Assembly: GCA_021234155.1 (NCBI GenBank)
Contig: JAJEKV010000054.1
Span: forward strand, 2,643,702 to 2,707,701
Source: Isoetes taiwanensis
Taxonomy: Eukaryota > Streptophyta > Lycopodiopsida > Isoetales > Isoetaceae
Length of the DNA: 64,000 nt
Reading direction: 5' to 3'
Part shown: positions 1-12,330 of the stretch, in pieces
How positions within the stretch are numbered: the first letter of the stretch is position 1
Layout of the letters: each line of letters begins with the position of its first letter
Program-made: the position numbers and the translations under genes
Notes under the pieces: model-generated
The model's input: the letters and a program-made list of their open reading frames with translations, nothing else
The model's database searches: none
What the model was told of the DNA's origin: nothing

Positions 1-250
1 ATTTCCTTGCACCTTCCTTAACCTAAAATCAAGGGCCACGATTTCTCCGTGCTCGATCGACGGCCTGACAGGGGATGGGGTGCATGCCCCATCCATGCCC
101 CATGCATGCCCCCATCAAATCCAAGGGCCATTGTCGCGACACCTCAAAAAATCGACGGCCAGGAATAATCTCTACAAACTTTCACCCCCCCATAGGACCC
201 ATAATATAATTGTATATATATAATAGATATATATAAGTATATATATAAAA
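1..250. repeat. Partial copy of the GCATGC-rich terminal module (forward orientation)
   Basis: The same module occurs in inverted orientation at about 37512-37720, where the text around 'ggacccata', the 'gtcgcgacacctcaaaaaat' stretch and the CATGCATG cluster is nearly identical. The module ends in an imperfect AT/TA tract at 215-250. Its outer end lies outside the window. It belongs to the repeat family also found near 4174, 12112, 16185, 20009, 34872, 37103 and 37988. Confidence 0.75.
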
Positions 251-1922
251 AAGTCCGGAAATACCACATCCCGGACTCTAAATACGGCGGTCCGTGACGA
301 ATTGGGACAAACAAGGGGCCAAAAAAGAACTAGCAAAGCGGCCAGTTGTTAGGCCATTATAGCCTGGAAGGGGCTGGCAGAGATGGCCTATAACAAGATG
401 TTTCTGCTTGCTTTTCCCTTTTTTCCCAGCAAATCCTTCGATGCGCTGTTTGCAAGAGTTTGGCAAGGGACAATGTAAGTAAAGGCTTTATTGATAAGTC
501 ACAAAATCTGTTACTTTTGGTTATCTACTGGCAAAAAAATGATCTTGGCCACAGTAGCATCCGCGCGGTTTAAGGACAAGCTTAGATTTATGCTATCTGC
601 TTGGGGCCATCTGCTTGGGTTAGGCTCTACCAACTGGATTGCAGAATAAGATTTAAGAAAGGGGAAACCAAAGGCTGTGCTGCATCAGAGGGACAGAAAA
701 CTCAAGAAAATGAGATGGTGTAAACATAAGCCGGAGCTTCACATCGCCTTTGCTATTACCAAGGACTACACAAATTCGACTCCTTTATCTTTGGCCAATG
801 TTTTTTGTAATGTGTCATATTGGGTTTTAATTGAACTTTGTGTTGTGTAATGTGACGTATCGCGCTTTCAAAAAAACACATATCATGTTCCATAATTTTT
901 GCAATGATGCAAAGATGCGTTCGACGTAAGGCAAGTTTGAGGTCGATGATGCTTCTTTTGAATGGTTCATTTTATATGTTTAGAATTGTCTATCTTGAGA
1001 TTCCTGAGGTTCTAAAATCTATGGAAATTGGATAAGGTATTGTGTACCCTTGTCTGTCCCCAAGAAACTGGGTTCGTTGGAATTATCAAACATGTTATTG
1101 GCTAATTAATATGGCATCATAGCCATTACCAAGTCGTTGTTCCATATTCGCTCGACCAAGCAAACAATTGTAAAAATCAAGACCAGACAACCACTTGCTC
1201 TATATTTTTTGCATCACTATATCCAATAAGCTAAGAAAGTGGATGGTTTACGTTCGTATAATCATAGGGAATGATAAGCAATCTAGCCATGAGAACATTG
1301 ACACATATCGAGATCATCTAGAATGCTTGCCTTATACACAAGTCGAGATCAATTTAATATACTTGCCTTACATCATAATTTGATCTTCAAATAATGGCAT
1401 TTTGTTTGTTCGTGGCAGAATCCTTGTTGGATTAGTGGAATAAAAATCACAAAGATAAAAGGAAAAAGATATGCAAATTAATGCCCTATTGTATATGAAT
1501 TATCAATATCCAAGTTTGAGAATGCAAACATAAAACCCCTCAATTTCAAACCAATAGATAAATCCACATGTTGGACAGTTGTAGTTTATGATAGGTTCAG
1601 TGGGATTTTAAAGTGCTTAACCTGCTCGGATTTCCCATGATCCCCTCAAGGGGAGGGTTCACCTCTTCTTATGTATCCAGAATTATACAGCAATCTTCAA
1701 CCAAATAGAGCATCACACTATTTATTCAACATATCCTGGTTTTTTTAGACTCTGTCATTATGGTTAAGGAGAATAAGAATTAAATTCCGGTAATGTCAAA
1801 AAACATGCTAGATGGAACATATTTCCATTACTACAACTTCTTTAAACTTAAAAATATGATCTTTTCCTTCTCTTTAATAAAAAAGAATTAGCAAAAATAT
1901 CAACGAATGAATAAATAATGCG
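251..1922. other. No recognisable gene
   Basis: Only short frames are present and none matches a family I know. The stretch is AT-rich and lacks the GAATCT arrays and TA tracts seen elsewhere. It lies downstream of the hydrolase remnant, so part of it may be 3' flanking sequence of that gene. Confidence 0.5.
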
Positions 1923-3330
1923 TTACACTTTGAGGTGGACAGGGATCCTTAATCCATCATAACTTAATTGAACATCAAGGCCTTCTTTAGACTGAAGCCT
2001 GGCAAGCTGATCATTGATTTTGTCATGGTCCATGAGGTGCATCATTCCTGGAGAGAAATGACGGGGAAAATTAGCAATATTCTGGGATAGAAGTTGAAAA
2101 GAGCTTAGGAGTCACCATAGCAATAAGGAAAGGCGTCCGTTTTGGACGTATCTTCCGGACTTCTTCCAATGCCTGTATCCAAGGATCATCAGATCAACAA
2201 TGTTTCCTGCTGCCACACAAATATGCTTTTATACAGTTTACCTGCGGAAGAGCAAAGTGTGTTGCACTTGGCCTCTCAGGTCTAAGTGCATCCTGCATAT
2301 GAATCACAATTAGACTCCCAGTGGAGACCAATCTGGTTTCTCTAAGAATTGAGAAGTATACAACTAGGAAGGTTGTCTATTTCAAAACTTCATGATATCG
2401 TATGAAAGAGCAGAAGGATACGTGAGTTTGTAATGAACATGAAAATGCCACAAAACATGAACATACCAAGATCAGCAAATCACAGTTCTCCAGCAACAGA
2501 TATGTTTCTTCTGGGCTTTCACTTACATCACTGTGAATGTAAGAAATATGTAAACTAGGCTTTCAGACCATCTTGCAAGCTTAACCAGAAAAAAACATTA
2601 TTTACCTGATGTAGCAGACGTTTCCAATTCGGTAACCAAATGATAGATAGCCTGGACCATGCCATACGGGTAATGGAGTAATCTGCATAAAGCCTTCAGT
2701 TTTAGATATAGGTTTCAATTTTAAAATAACAATGTTTCTTCAAAAACCACTGTCTTGCCTGGAGGTCCTCAATACAGAAAGGTTCCTTATCAATGATGCT
2801 GAACTTCAATGTTGAGACAGCAGTTCCTTTCATTCACCATGCTTGTATCAACGATGTAATAATGTGTCGTGGATATTACCTGGAAACAAAACGATTATAT
2901 ATTGCTTTTCCAGTAACAAAGACTTTGGATTAACTACAATTTAGGATAACAAAAACGGACTTTGACTAGTCTAATGCAATCCAACCAGCCCCCACAAGCT
3001 CATCCGCAAAACCCAAATAACTTTATGTAGATTATGTTTCAATTGTAAGCTCAACAGGCGAAGTTCAAGAACATGTTATTCCAAATTAACATCTCAGATA
3101 AACTGAGTCAATGTGTCGGCAAACTATTTTGACTTCAATCTCAGCCCATTCGGGCCTGCGTAAGAAAGGGGATTTTCTCTATCTCATACAATCATAGCGG
3201 CCATAGTGCCTCCATCATACAATCCGCCCCGTGAGTGAGGCCTTAATGTAGTATATATCTTTTACAAATGGTCTGTTCTTACCTTGAATAGACTGCACAG
3301 ACGTTAAAAGCCTGGTAAAATCTTTTATGT
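1923..3330 (-). pseudogene. Metallo-beta-lactamase-fold hydrolase remnant (plant relative of yeast C777.06c type), C-terminal exons
   Basis: Read on the minus strand, successive exons encode THYYIVDTSMV, then FSIIDKEPFCIEDLQ, ITPLPVWHGPGYLSFGYRIG, SDVSESPEETYLLLENCD, DALRPERPSATHFALPQ, ALEEVRKIRPKRT and GMMHLMDHDKINDQLARLQS. The reading ends in LRIPVHLKV and a TAA at 1923-1925. This is the C-terminal half of a PhnP/tRNase Z-like metal-dependent hydrolase family. The family is inferred from remembered plant homologues. Most introns have GT-AG borders; the one after IEDLQ has a GC donor (CAG|GCAAGA). The N-terminal metal-binding HxHxDH region is not visible upstream, and only a weak fragment near 3283-3330 (DFTRLL..VQS) may belong. 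Lesions are one frameshift near 2830 (GAAAGG where GCAGG would keep frame) and a lost donor after RKIRPKRTPFLI. It is either a truncated pseudogene or a gene with consensus errors. Confidence 0.8.
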
Positions 3331-4173
3331 TGCAGTATCCTTTATATGGCCCATGCTACCAGAAGCCTTATATCTCGGATTCTTTGTTGCCAGCTTAAGA
3401 CTTAATCCTGCCTTCTTCCTTCAAAGAAATATTACCATTAATCTCTTTGAGACATCTAAATAATTCACGATAGATAATGAAATATCTACCTCGTAATGTT
3501 TTGCGAGAAATTAATGCTTGGAAGACATCCTAAAGGGCAACGATCCCATGCAAGCCAGCCACTCTGGAAATCCGATCAGAGCATAAGGTTCTTCTGAACC
3601 TAATCCGATTTTAGCAGCTCATACAACCTGGGATTTCGCAGTACTATCTGTACCTTTCCTTGCTATAATCCATAAGCAGTAATATTATCTTAAGAGATTG
3701 ATCAGCCAGACTAACAGAGCTTAACATGAAGATAGAAACCGAACAAATGTTTGATTCTACCTTAGAGTTCTTGTGCTGAAATGGAAGCCGAGAAAAAAGC
3801 AATATTCTGGCTATTATTGAAGAATAAATCTTGAATCTGACTGCAACCAAGGTTTTCAGAGCCACAAGATCAATCTTGGTCTTTCAGCATCTTAGTCGGT
3901 CCATTCTTCACGATTTAGAATGCAACAATCATGGGATAAAGCAGAAGCAGGGGCACCACTTTCGGAAGAAGAGGCACCAAAAAAAATCGTCTTGTTTTAA
4001 GCCCGGGGAAGCAAGGGGAGGGGTAGAAGGCTGAGGATCGGGAAACGGGGTGGTATAAGGAGGGAAAAAACCAAAGGAAAGATCTCGAAGCGCCATAGCC
4101 AGCCGCCGAACTTCGTCGCAGCTCACGTACAACACACGAAGAAGAGGATACTCTTCTTCTGTAAACTTCGCAG
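3331..4173. other. Unassigned; GC-richer stretch at 3990-4173
   Basis: Nothing here is recognised. On the minus strand 3929-4100 gives a short proline-rich frame starting MALRDLSFGFFPPY. It could be a leader or first exon of the adjacent hydrolase remnant, but no homology or splice signal ties them together. Confidence 0.35.
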
Positions 4174-4590
<417 letters not shown>

Positions 4591-5515
4591 AGTTTTTGTA
4601 CTATCAGTGGGTTTATCAATCAGGGCTGATGAACATCGAGGAATAAAGTTCGAGATTAAGCAGACCAGTGCGTAAAGTTCATTATGCATTTAGTCTAAAG
4701 ACGCAAACATTTAAGCTCAATTCCTCGCATAATAGCCATTCAATGAAGGTCACCATTGTTTATTAATACCTCTTGGTGAATAGTCGAGTGAAATTTGAAT
4801 CAAACTCAAAGAGTCGCTTTTGATTTATTTAGCATGACATAAAAATTGCCTAAAAGATGAATGTCTATGAGTGTCAAGAATTAAATTTGAAGAACTTATA
4901 GTGGAAGTTGCATCGGTTAACATTACCATATATTTTGATACAACTTTGTAGTATTTCTCGTATCATGTAGTCATAGGACTTCTAGCAGTCAGAAGTTCAC
5001 CATTGTATATTAGAACTTCTTCATCCACATAATAAGAATGATTCAATTTCGTGGGCAGTCGCATGTTGAAAGTTTGTTTTTCAGTTCATGATGGTTCTCC
5101 TTTTGGAAACTTAAGAGTTACTGGAATTGATAATTCTCTTACACTCCACATTATCATTTGAGACATTGTCGAATAAGACCATGTTTAGTGTATCTCCATC
5201 AAAATCCTTGCCAAATGGGGGATTACACTAAGGGGTTTATTGATATTGTCTTTCCTTCATGAATCGTAACTTTAGATGCAATCAAAGAATGTTTGTCAAT
5301 CGAAGAAAGCTAAAATTTAGTTCGCGGAGAGAATCGATTTCTGCGGACTGAAAGAAATTGTCTCGAAACACTTATAATCTAATAGCATGCTATAATGTAT
5401 TTCTCGAACATTAGTTAGTGTGTCAAGTCAACTGTTCATTTGTGATAGAAATAATGTGAAGTGAGAGTTGGAAACATATGCCATTATGAATAGGTCTCTA
5501 TATTGCAAAACTCAC

Positions 5516-6598
5516 CAGAATTCCATGCTTTTCACAAGCTTCATAAAATGCGTTGCCCTCTGCTAAAGCCCCACCCCAAACACGAACCATATTGAAGTTC
5601 ATTTAGGCATGAAATCTGATATCCGTTTCATATCGATCTTCTGACAGTTGAAGCAGACCATCAGAGACTATCCAATTGCCCCCACGAATAAAAATTGGTT
5701 GTCCATTGACTTGCAACATCCTAACATACCAATGAGTTAGTAACATAACCCCGGTGCAAGCTTAAAATTACTTACGTTATGAAACCCTTAAACACATCAT
5801 GTTTGTTGTAGACAAGATAACAAATTCTTGTGGTGCTTGAGCCCGGTTGGATGGTTAAGAGAACTCCTGTCAAGTTGTTTCGGCTTTAAGCCGGTTGTAT
5901 AATTCTGAATACTGAATTTTATTCCTTGTGTTTACCTTGTGGCTGCAAATTGAAGCTGTCTGTTATTGCAAACTCGTCAATTGTATCAAGTGGTATCAGA
6001 GCCATTCCTTGTTGCTAGATATGTAGATGTGCACATTTATTTATAAAGCATGCATGATGAGACAATGCTCAGCATAAAACAATTCACATATAACTGATTG
6101 AAGGGAAGAAAAGACACCTGCCACCCGTAAAAGTGTCCACAAAGGTGTCAATTTTGTGGAAACCAAAATGTATGCTCTGGCTATCCAACTCCTTCACATT
6201 ATTGATTGCAACACTAATCTCGACATTATACGGTGGATGCTCACCAAGTCCATTTGGCCACCAGAGGCGAGGCTTATAAAAAAAAAGCTGCAGAAAAGGT
6301 AGAGAGGTAGAGCCAAGCTAACTATTTAAAAATCATATTCAAAATCACAGTAGAGATAAATCACAACTTAGAGGAAGACATGTATAAAGAATTGCGCTGG
6401 ATCCTGCAACCTCCAAAGAATCTGACACAACATGATCCACCACACATAAACCTTCAAACTCATTTGCGACCTGCACATTAACCGTGCATTTGAGAGCCTC
6501 TTGACTTTTGTTTATGAGTCCGTAGATATGTGAAGATATGCTCTATCAAAGTTGTCATAGAATGTCGCCACCAAATGAGGATCAGCAATCACGATTTC
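5516..6598 (-). pseudogene. EBM: Mannosylglycoprotein endo-beta-mannosidase (GH2) remnant, three internal exons
   Basis: The plant enzyme hydrolyses the Man-beta-1,4-GlcNAc bond of N-glycans. Three exons are readable on the minus strand. The first (5' end at 6598) gives IADPHLVATFYDNFDRAYLH and, after a frameshift, NKSQEALKCTVNVQVANEFE. The second (6287-6118) gives FYKPRLWWPNGLGEHPPYNVE. The third (5720-5516) gives [20 protein letters not shown], then an in-frame TAA, then MNFNMVRVWGGALAEG. These correspond to the GH2 sandwich-to-barrel junction of plant EBM as I remember it. Borders around exons two and three are canonical (CTGCAG|, CAG|GTGTC, TTAG|G, CTG|GTGAG). The frameshift, the stop, and the absence of both the N-terminal region and the catalytic C-terminal barrel make this a dead fragment. 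Confidence 0.82.
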
Positions 6599-7074
6599 CT
6601 GTCATAAAAATAGACGTAACAACTAAATACAGAAAAAATGCACGTTGGGAATACTGGCAAGGAGCTAAAATTGGTTACATCTTGTGTTAACTGCTTTAAA
6701 ATGATTATTTCTGTTCTTTCAAGATAAAATAGTTTTAAGGTACAAAATAAATTAAACGGGGGAAAAACTCTGTATCACTGTGCCTAATACCATATGACTA
6801 TATATTAAAGCAGGCCCACTGATCAATAATAAGATAAAATATAAGGGTTGAAAAAAAAGAGTCTTTGTTGTAGATAATAGAAGACGTGAAGCCTGTGCTA
6901 ACATAAGTAGCAAATTAAACCATAAAACTGTCAGCCAATATGTTGGATCTTACTTAGTCTGAACCAAATCCAGCCACGCAAATTCTCCCTCAAATCATAC
7001 TTCATATTGACGCGTAGATATTTGTTCTTGAAATTCAGCAGATTCATGTTGAACCTCACATGCAAACAAGATAA

Positions 7075-8013
7075 ATAGAATGCCACAACCTTTCTTGAAT
7101 CTTTGTAATTGAAAATATCCCAAGCATTCGCATCATCTCTTCTCCTTCTCACACACACCACCTGCAGGGCGACATGCTCCCCCTTGAGCATAAAGCACGT
7201 TGAGATTGTAGGCATTGTAGTGTAGCACGGTGGAAGAAAGATATAGAGGAAAACACTGCACTCCCAAGAACCAAGATAAAACAATAATTTTCAAAAACAT
7301 ATGCAAGAACACAATATTTGTTTGCCAGGCAGCTCATGTTTTAGGCATATTAAAAAATGAATGCCGCTTATGAGTAGAGTATCATGGGACCTTATAGCCC
7401 CCGTATTATTGCACTGGAATTCTTGGCATTGCTAGAAATGAACCAAATATGAGCATAAGATTTTTTAAGCTTTTGCAAAACACTTAAACCACTAGATTAA
7501 CTAGAAAGGAGCAAGATAAAATAAAAAAAGAAAAAAGAAAAAGTATGATAAGATCTTGACATTTTGAAACGAAAATTTGAAGCGAGTAACAGAAAGAACA
7601 GTAACCGCCCAAAGAACAGTTTTTGCTTCCTTGTGTCCATAATCAACTTTGAATACCTTTGGCCACTGGAATAAACAAATGAGCAAAACTTTAATATGAC
7701 ATATTCGCTACGATTTTCCTTTCCATGTCAAAGACTGCTGTGGTTACATACCTGCGGCCATGGGTTTCCCGGTGCCCTTGACTGAGGAAGAAGCTCTAAG
7801 TTTACCAAGCTTTTGCAACCATACCTTAAAGAAGTTCCAATGCAATCTATCCCAGTATCACCTCCACCGATCACTATCACTCTTTTACCTTCGGCAGATA
7901 TATGATGGCCATCCTCCAAGTTACTGTCTAACAAACTTTTAGTATTTGCATGAAGAAAGTCCATGGCAAAGTAAATTCCACCGAGATCCCAAAGGTCTCT
8001 TGGTTTCGTTGCA
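7075..8013 (-). pseudogene. GLT1: NADH-dependent glutamate synthase (GOGAT) remnant, C-terminal NAD(P)-binding region
   Basis: In the family this domain passes electrons from NADH to the glutamate synthase domain in ammonium assimilation. The exon 8013-7752 on the minus strand encodes [27 protein letters not shown] and [20 protein letters not shown], then [25 protein letters not shown] is the nucleotide-binding glycine motif. It has a TTGTAG acceptor and a CAG|GTATGT donor. The next exon, from 7665 after CCAG, continues in register with WPKVFKVDYGHKEA, as in plant NADH-GOGAT. A weaker block near 7075-7200 (VALQVVCVRRRRDD) resembles the following exon but is badly decayed. The roughly 2000-residue enzyme is otherwise absent. 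Confidence 0.85.
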
Positions 8014-8682
8014 CTACAAGCAAGCAATAGAGAAAGACTTTTCAAGAATCTTCACCACTAATGAGACCACCTCATGCGGAACTTTGTCAGGACCAGCCTC
8101 ACTCGATGCAAGATGACCCCTCATAAATCAAGTATGATAAACTCGTCTATACAAAGGATGCAGATTGTTGCTTATCATTACAACTAACATGAGGAACGGA
8201 TGTCCAAACTAAAACATATGAAAATGACATGACAAATTACCTAATAATCTGTTGGTTCAAACAAATAGCCAAGGAGAGACACACAATCAAACAAATTAAT
8301 GACATAACTAGCTCTACACGACCATGGCACAATTCCACTAGGTTCCACTAGGTTGTGTACCCAAACCTCCCAGGTTCCATTTTAAACTAGAGATCAAATA
8401 CAAAAATTAATATTGTGCGTGCTTCCCTGGAATTCCCTGTTGCTCTTATTGCATTTGCTACTATAAAAGCAATAAGGTAGGCCTTCCTCAGTATGCTATC
8501 ACGTCCACAAAAATAGCACTCATGCCTTCCCCCGCTACTCTTACAAATCTTGTTGGTGAAGATTCTCACTTAAGCAAAATAGACATGAAACTTGCAAAAC
8601 CTGTATTTCATTTTAAAGGAGGATTCAAATTATCTGAAAGCGAAGCAGTTTGGACAGCATGAGCAAATCTGGCAAGATCCTC

Positions 8683-10032
8683 TAGGGACATGACTGCTTA
8701 AAACCTGGACATTCCGCAACTATACGGCTCTGCCCTGCAAAAATCGACCAAGCAGACAAAGTTAATGCACAAGAAGACCCTAGCAGATCAAATGATGGTT
8801 CAACAAACAATTACCTGGCAGTCAAAAGAGCACCTATAACCTGTAAAACAGCCATCATAAACCCGAAACCAGCAAAACAACCCACTAGCATCTTAGCCGA
8901 TTTACTGCCACGTTCAACAATGGCTTCTAGCTTGATGATTTGCAAGGAATAAAATTTACAACCCAATGGATGAGATTCAAGCCACACAGTTTGAGAATCT
9001 GCAACTATTACATGCAAAGACCATAATTGCTTCAACTGGTCAAAAAGCAAACAGAAGCAATAAAAGAAATTGCTAACCGACCGATTAGGCCTGTATCACT
9101 AAAGCCTGACTTCACAATTTCTCCACGATCATTTCTAGAATGCCCTAAATTTAAAGGAAGACCTACAGGAGCTTTTGCTTCATCTGTGGTAAGAAGCAAA
9201 GAAGCCTGAAATATCAAAGAAAGTGATAGCCATGCTAAGCTTTTTCAATAAGGCCCGTTAATCAAAGCTTAGAGAATCAGAGGAAAATGGAGTAAACCAC
9301 CTGAAGGGCCTCCAGTCTATTCCTGAGAAGCGAATGCCAGAAGTTCAGCCTATACTTGAGTACAATGACGTTATGTTACGATGCTCCAAAAATGCTTGAT
9401 CATCGAAAACAGAGGATTAAAGGCCATTTCGAAATAATTTATTCTCCAATACAGCAATAACTGCAAGAAAGATTGCAACGACCCTTTTTGCCAGAATAGA
9501 GGTTAATGATAGTTTGAAGTAGAAATTATGGGCATGCCACAGACCTTTCGTTGCTCTACAGAAAAATAGGGCGGCAACCAAATTTTATGGCGCCGATCTA
9601 GCATTTTCGCCACACCTAAGAAGCATATAATGGAAGAACGGCATCTGTTCTTACATCCTCTTCTACCACAATGCAGAACGCAAGCTCGGTTCTAGCGCCT
9701 GAGAGCCGGAATGGTGCATTGACATTTATTATACCTGCAAATAGAAAGTCTGAGATTCTTAACATGTTCTGCCATAGCTTTTCTGTAAAAAGATTAAACA
9801 ATGGTTACCATATTTTTACTTTCAAAGAAGAGGCCTGCGCGAATCCGATCATATGGTAGCAAGGACCATTTGTGCAAATTAGAGCTACATCTAAGCTACA
9901 TCTAAAGTAATCATGGAATGCAAAGGAAAATACCTGCCACAAGCTCCGAGCCATCGTAACGCAGCGACCAGAGCAAAACAAAAAGAAACGACAAGGAAAG
10001 CATGCTAGAAAACATATATTTGTAGATAGAGG
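8683..10032 (-). CDS. Unrecognised multi-exon gene, predicted signal peptide plus C-terminal membrane segment
   Basis: I do not recognise the family. On the minus strand an ATG near 10030 begins MFSSMLSLSFLFVLLWS, a good signal peptide. After a CAG|GTATTT donor the reading continues in phase at about 9735 (TTTGCAG acceptor) with NVNAPFRLSGARTELAFCIV. An exon from about 9206 (ATTTCAG acceptor) reads LTTDEAKAPVGLPLNLGHSR and FSDTGLIGRLAISFIAS. The reading then shifts frame into WSLHVIVADSQTVWLESHPL and ends LVGCFAGFGFMMAVLQVIGA, a hydrophobic helix, with a CAG|GTAATT donor at about 8816. A short last exon after TTTGCAG ends at a stop near 8690. The topology would be type I membrane protein. One apparent frameshift near 9050 and an uncertain exon-2 end (GAT|GTAAGA or read-through) leave it open whether the gene works. 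Confidence 0.45.
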
Positions 10033-10559
10033 TGATAGGGCGCCGGAACTGGCTATGTCGTCCGTGATCAGAATGCGAAGCATTCAATCGAGGTGGGCCG
10101 CCGAAAAAGTGGGAAAAAGAAATGATAAGAATTTTTCTTTTGTTGCCACGACACTAGATATTTGTCCACCTCACTTGGTCTATCATATAGGCCTATTGAA
10201 TATACGTATGCTAGTAGGTAACCCCGCCTAAATTAATGCCACTTGATACATAAAATTTAATGCCCAATGGCCCCAAAATTCAATGTCGAAATGACAACCT
10301 TAAACTAATTAAAAACACATCAACGTGGCGCCATTTTAGGGGGTGCTTGGGTGGATTAACGTGGCTCCACCAGGGCCGTCAGATCTCAGATCTGGATGGC
10401 CTATATGGCGACACCTCGGCGTCTATGTATAAGGGGGCAGCTTATATAATTGTATATATATAACAGATATATACTTATATATATATATATATAATTATAT
10501 ATATATATATATAAGTATATATAAGTATATCATAACATATATATGTTCTTATGTTTGTC

Positions 10560-10805
10560 CTCCTGAATCCGGCCGTTGATCCGAGATCCTACGGCTCACG
10601 TGGCTTTGGGACGTATCCTACGGCCCAGGTGGCTTGGGAGTTTGTGACCGATTATATGTAAGCAATCCTACGGTCCAGGTTGATCTGATCCTGACCGTTG
10701 GTCCGAGATCCTACGGCTCACGTTGCTTTAGATATATCCTACATGATCCTACGGTCCAGATTGATCATAATCCTTGGTCCAAGATCCTACGGCTCACATT
10801 GCATG
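10560..10805. repeat. Short degenerate repeat with ATCCTACGG motifs
   Basis: ATCCTACGG followed by CTCAC or (T/C)CCAG recurs about six times at roughly 20-60 bp spacing. It looks like a decayed local duplication of a 'gatcctacggctcacgttgc' type unit. No coding content is seen. Confidence 0.55.
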
Positions 10806-10854
10806 CTCGGGCCTTGGTATTCTCAACAAATCTTAAGGAAAGGCTTTTAAAATT

Positions 10855-10930
10855 TTTTATGTTATTGGGGGGATTCGAACCCTGGTCATTAACCCCCCAA
10901 CCCCCCATTCTAACCACTAGACCAGGCATT
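10855..10930 (-). repeat. tRNA-derived (SINE-like) fragment
   Basis: On the minus strand TGGTCTAGTGGTTAGAA (A-box-like) is followed about 35 bp later by GGGTTCGAATCCCCCC, a good B box. The arms between them are G/T-rich, with no foldable anticodon stem that I can identify. A tRNA-derived element is more likely than a working tRNA gene. Confidence 0.6.
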
Positions 10931-11004
10931 AATTGTATAAATAATTTATGTTTCAATTATACTTAAAGGTGATGTTCTGATTAAGATAAAATAGTTTATA
11001 TAAC

Positions 11005-11290
11005 ATTCTAGATAATTCAAGAAAGTTCTAGAAAGTTCTGGAGGCTCTAGAAAGTTCTAAAATCTTCTAGAATGTTCTAGAAAGTTCTAGAATTCTAAAA
11101 TGTTTTGGAATATAAGAGAATCTAGGGAGAATCTAAGAGAATTCTTCCAGAAAGTCCCAAATTGTTCTAATAAGTTCTAGAATGTAAGGGAATCTTTGGG
11201 AATGTAAGGAAATAGGGAAATACTTCCAGAAAGTTCTGGGATGTTTTGAAAGTTTTAGAATGTTCCAGAAAGTTCTAAAATGTTTTAGAA
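11005..11290. repeat. TTCTAGAA-rich simple array resembling heat-shock elements
   Basis: GAA and TTC triplets alternate every 5 bp over long stretches, for example 'caagaaagttctagaaagtt' near 11030. This fits the heat-shock factor consensus nGAAnnTTCnnGAAn several times. The stretch grades into the GAATCT array that follows and may be only low-complexity sequence. Similar text occurs near 20990-21030 and 56980-57010. Confidence 0.6.
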
Positions 11291-11480
11291 ATTTGTAGAA
11301 TGTAAGGGAATCCAGGAGAATTAAAGGAAATCTAAGGAAATCTCATAAATTATAAGAGAATCTAAGAAGATATTTACAAGTCTAAAGGAATCTCTTAAAA
11401 TCTAGTTGAATCTAGGGGAATCTTCATAATATCTAAGGGAATCTAAAAAGATCTTGATGAAATCTTAGAGTTTTTTTAAG
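11290..11480. repeat. Short GAATCT array
   Basis: AATCTAAGG/AATCTAGGG units recur at about 9-11 bp. This is the first, degenerate member of the array family that dominates 15.5-20 kb and 30.5-37 kb. Confidence 0.7.
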
Positions 11481-11759
11481 ATTTTGCAAAGAGCCACAAT
11501 AGAATATTCTAAAATGTTTCATAATAAATGTATACAATATAAATCTTGAAAAAAAAAAGTTCTAGATGCTCAGGGTAAGCGCCTAAGTCTAAAAATAGAA
11601 AGTGTTTTAGACATGTTGCACAGATCCAAGATAGATTATTTTGGAAGGTTTTAAATGCTCATGGGTAAGCACCTCAATCAAAATAGAAAATTCTAAAAGA
11701 ATCTAAGGGAATCTTCATGAATGCTAAATATAGTACATAGAATGTTGAAGAATATAAAG

Positions 11760-12112
11760 GAATGCTAAAATTGGAACTTGCACTGTTGGAACATGCACCG
11801 TAGGACGTGTTAAATTTCTTGTATATATATATATATAAGTATATATAATATATATAAACGTATATCACATGCAGGGGCATCATGAACATGTCTATATATT
11901 CAAGTTGATCTCGGCCGTTCACCCTTGGGGAAAAGGGGTGGCGTAATTGTGGCCCTCAGATCTGATGGTGGGGGCATGCATGGGCATGCATGGGGGCATG
12001 CACCACATCTTGGAGCCGTCGGATATGGGGCAGCTAAATCTCGCCCGTTGATTGGAGCTTAAGGAAGGCGCAAAGAAATTGCAGCACAATTAATATTAAG
12101 GGTGAGGTGGCA
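11760..12112. repeat. Terminal module, reverse orientation
   Basis: It begins near a 'gctaaaattggaacttgc' text that is also found at 57400-57450, then a TA tract at 11821-11836. It continues through 'tataaacgtatatcacatgc' and a CATGCATG cluster (11970-12010) and ends TGAGGTGGCA at 12112. It is the inverted partner of the module at 4174. The flanking triplets differ (cag on the left, taa on the right), so no target duplication supports a single insertion. Confidence 0.75.
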
Positions 12113-12330
12113 TAAGCAATTAAGTATTCATTCATTAATATAATTTTGAGGTGGCGTGCTGAGGTGGAGTATATATTATAGATGCATGTGCGTAATAAAT
12201 CCATTGTTGACGTGGCAAAGGCATCCGCACCTCTTTGCCCTCTTTCTTCTGTCGACGGCCATCGCCTTTGCTTCTTCGAGCTTTTGCCCAAGTGTTCTAA
12301 TGGCTTAGGATTATGGTAGTTTTGATGGAA

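Noticed and set aside
541-840. Short plus-strand frame starting MILATVASARFKDKLRFMLS as an exon
   Set aside because: It stops after 34 codons, matches no family I know and lacks supporting splice sites.
4620-4665. CTGATGA at 4625 as a hammerhead ribozyme core, as known from Penelope-like elements
   Set aside because: The matching GAAA after a stem II and the closing stem could not be found, and it is not inside the retroelement.
9027-9209. Plus-strand frame AIKEIANRPIRPVSLK as a gene
   Set aside because: It is the antisense of the better-supported minus-strand exon with splice sites at 9206 and onward.
10855-10930. A functional tRNA gene
   Set aside because: Only the A and B boxes are convincing; no acceptor or anticodon stem could be paired.
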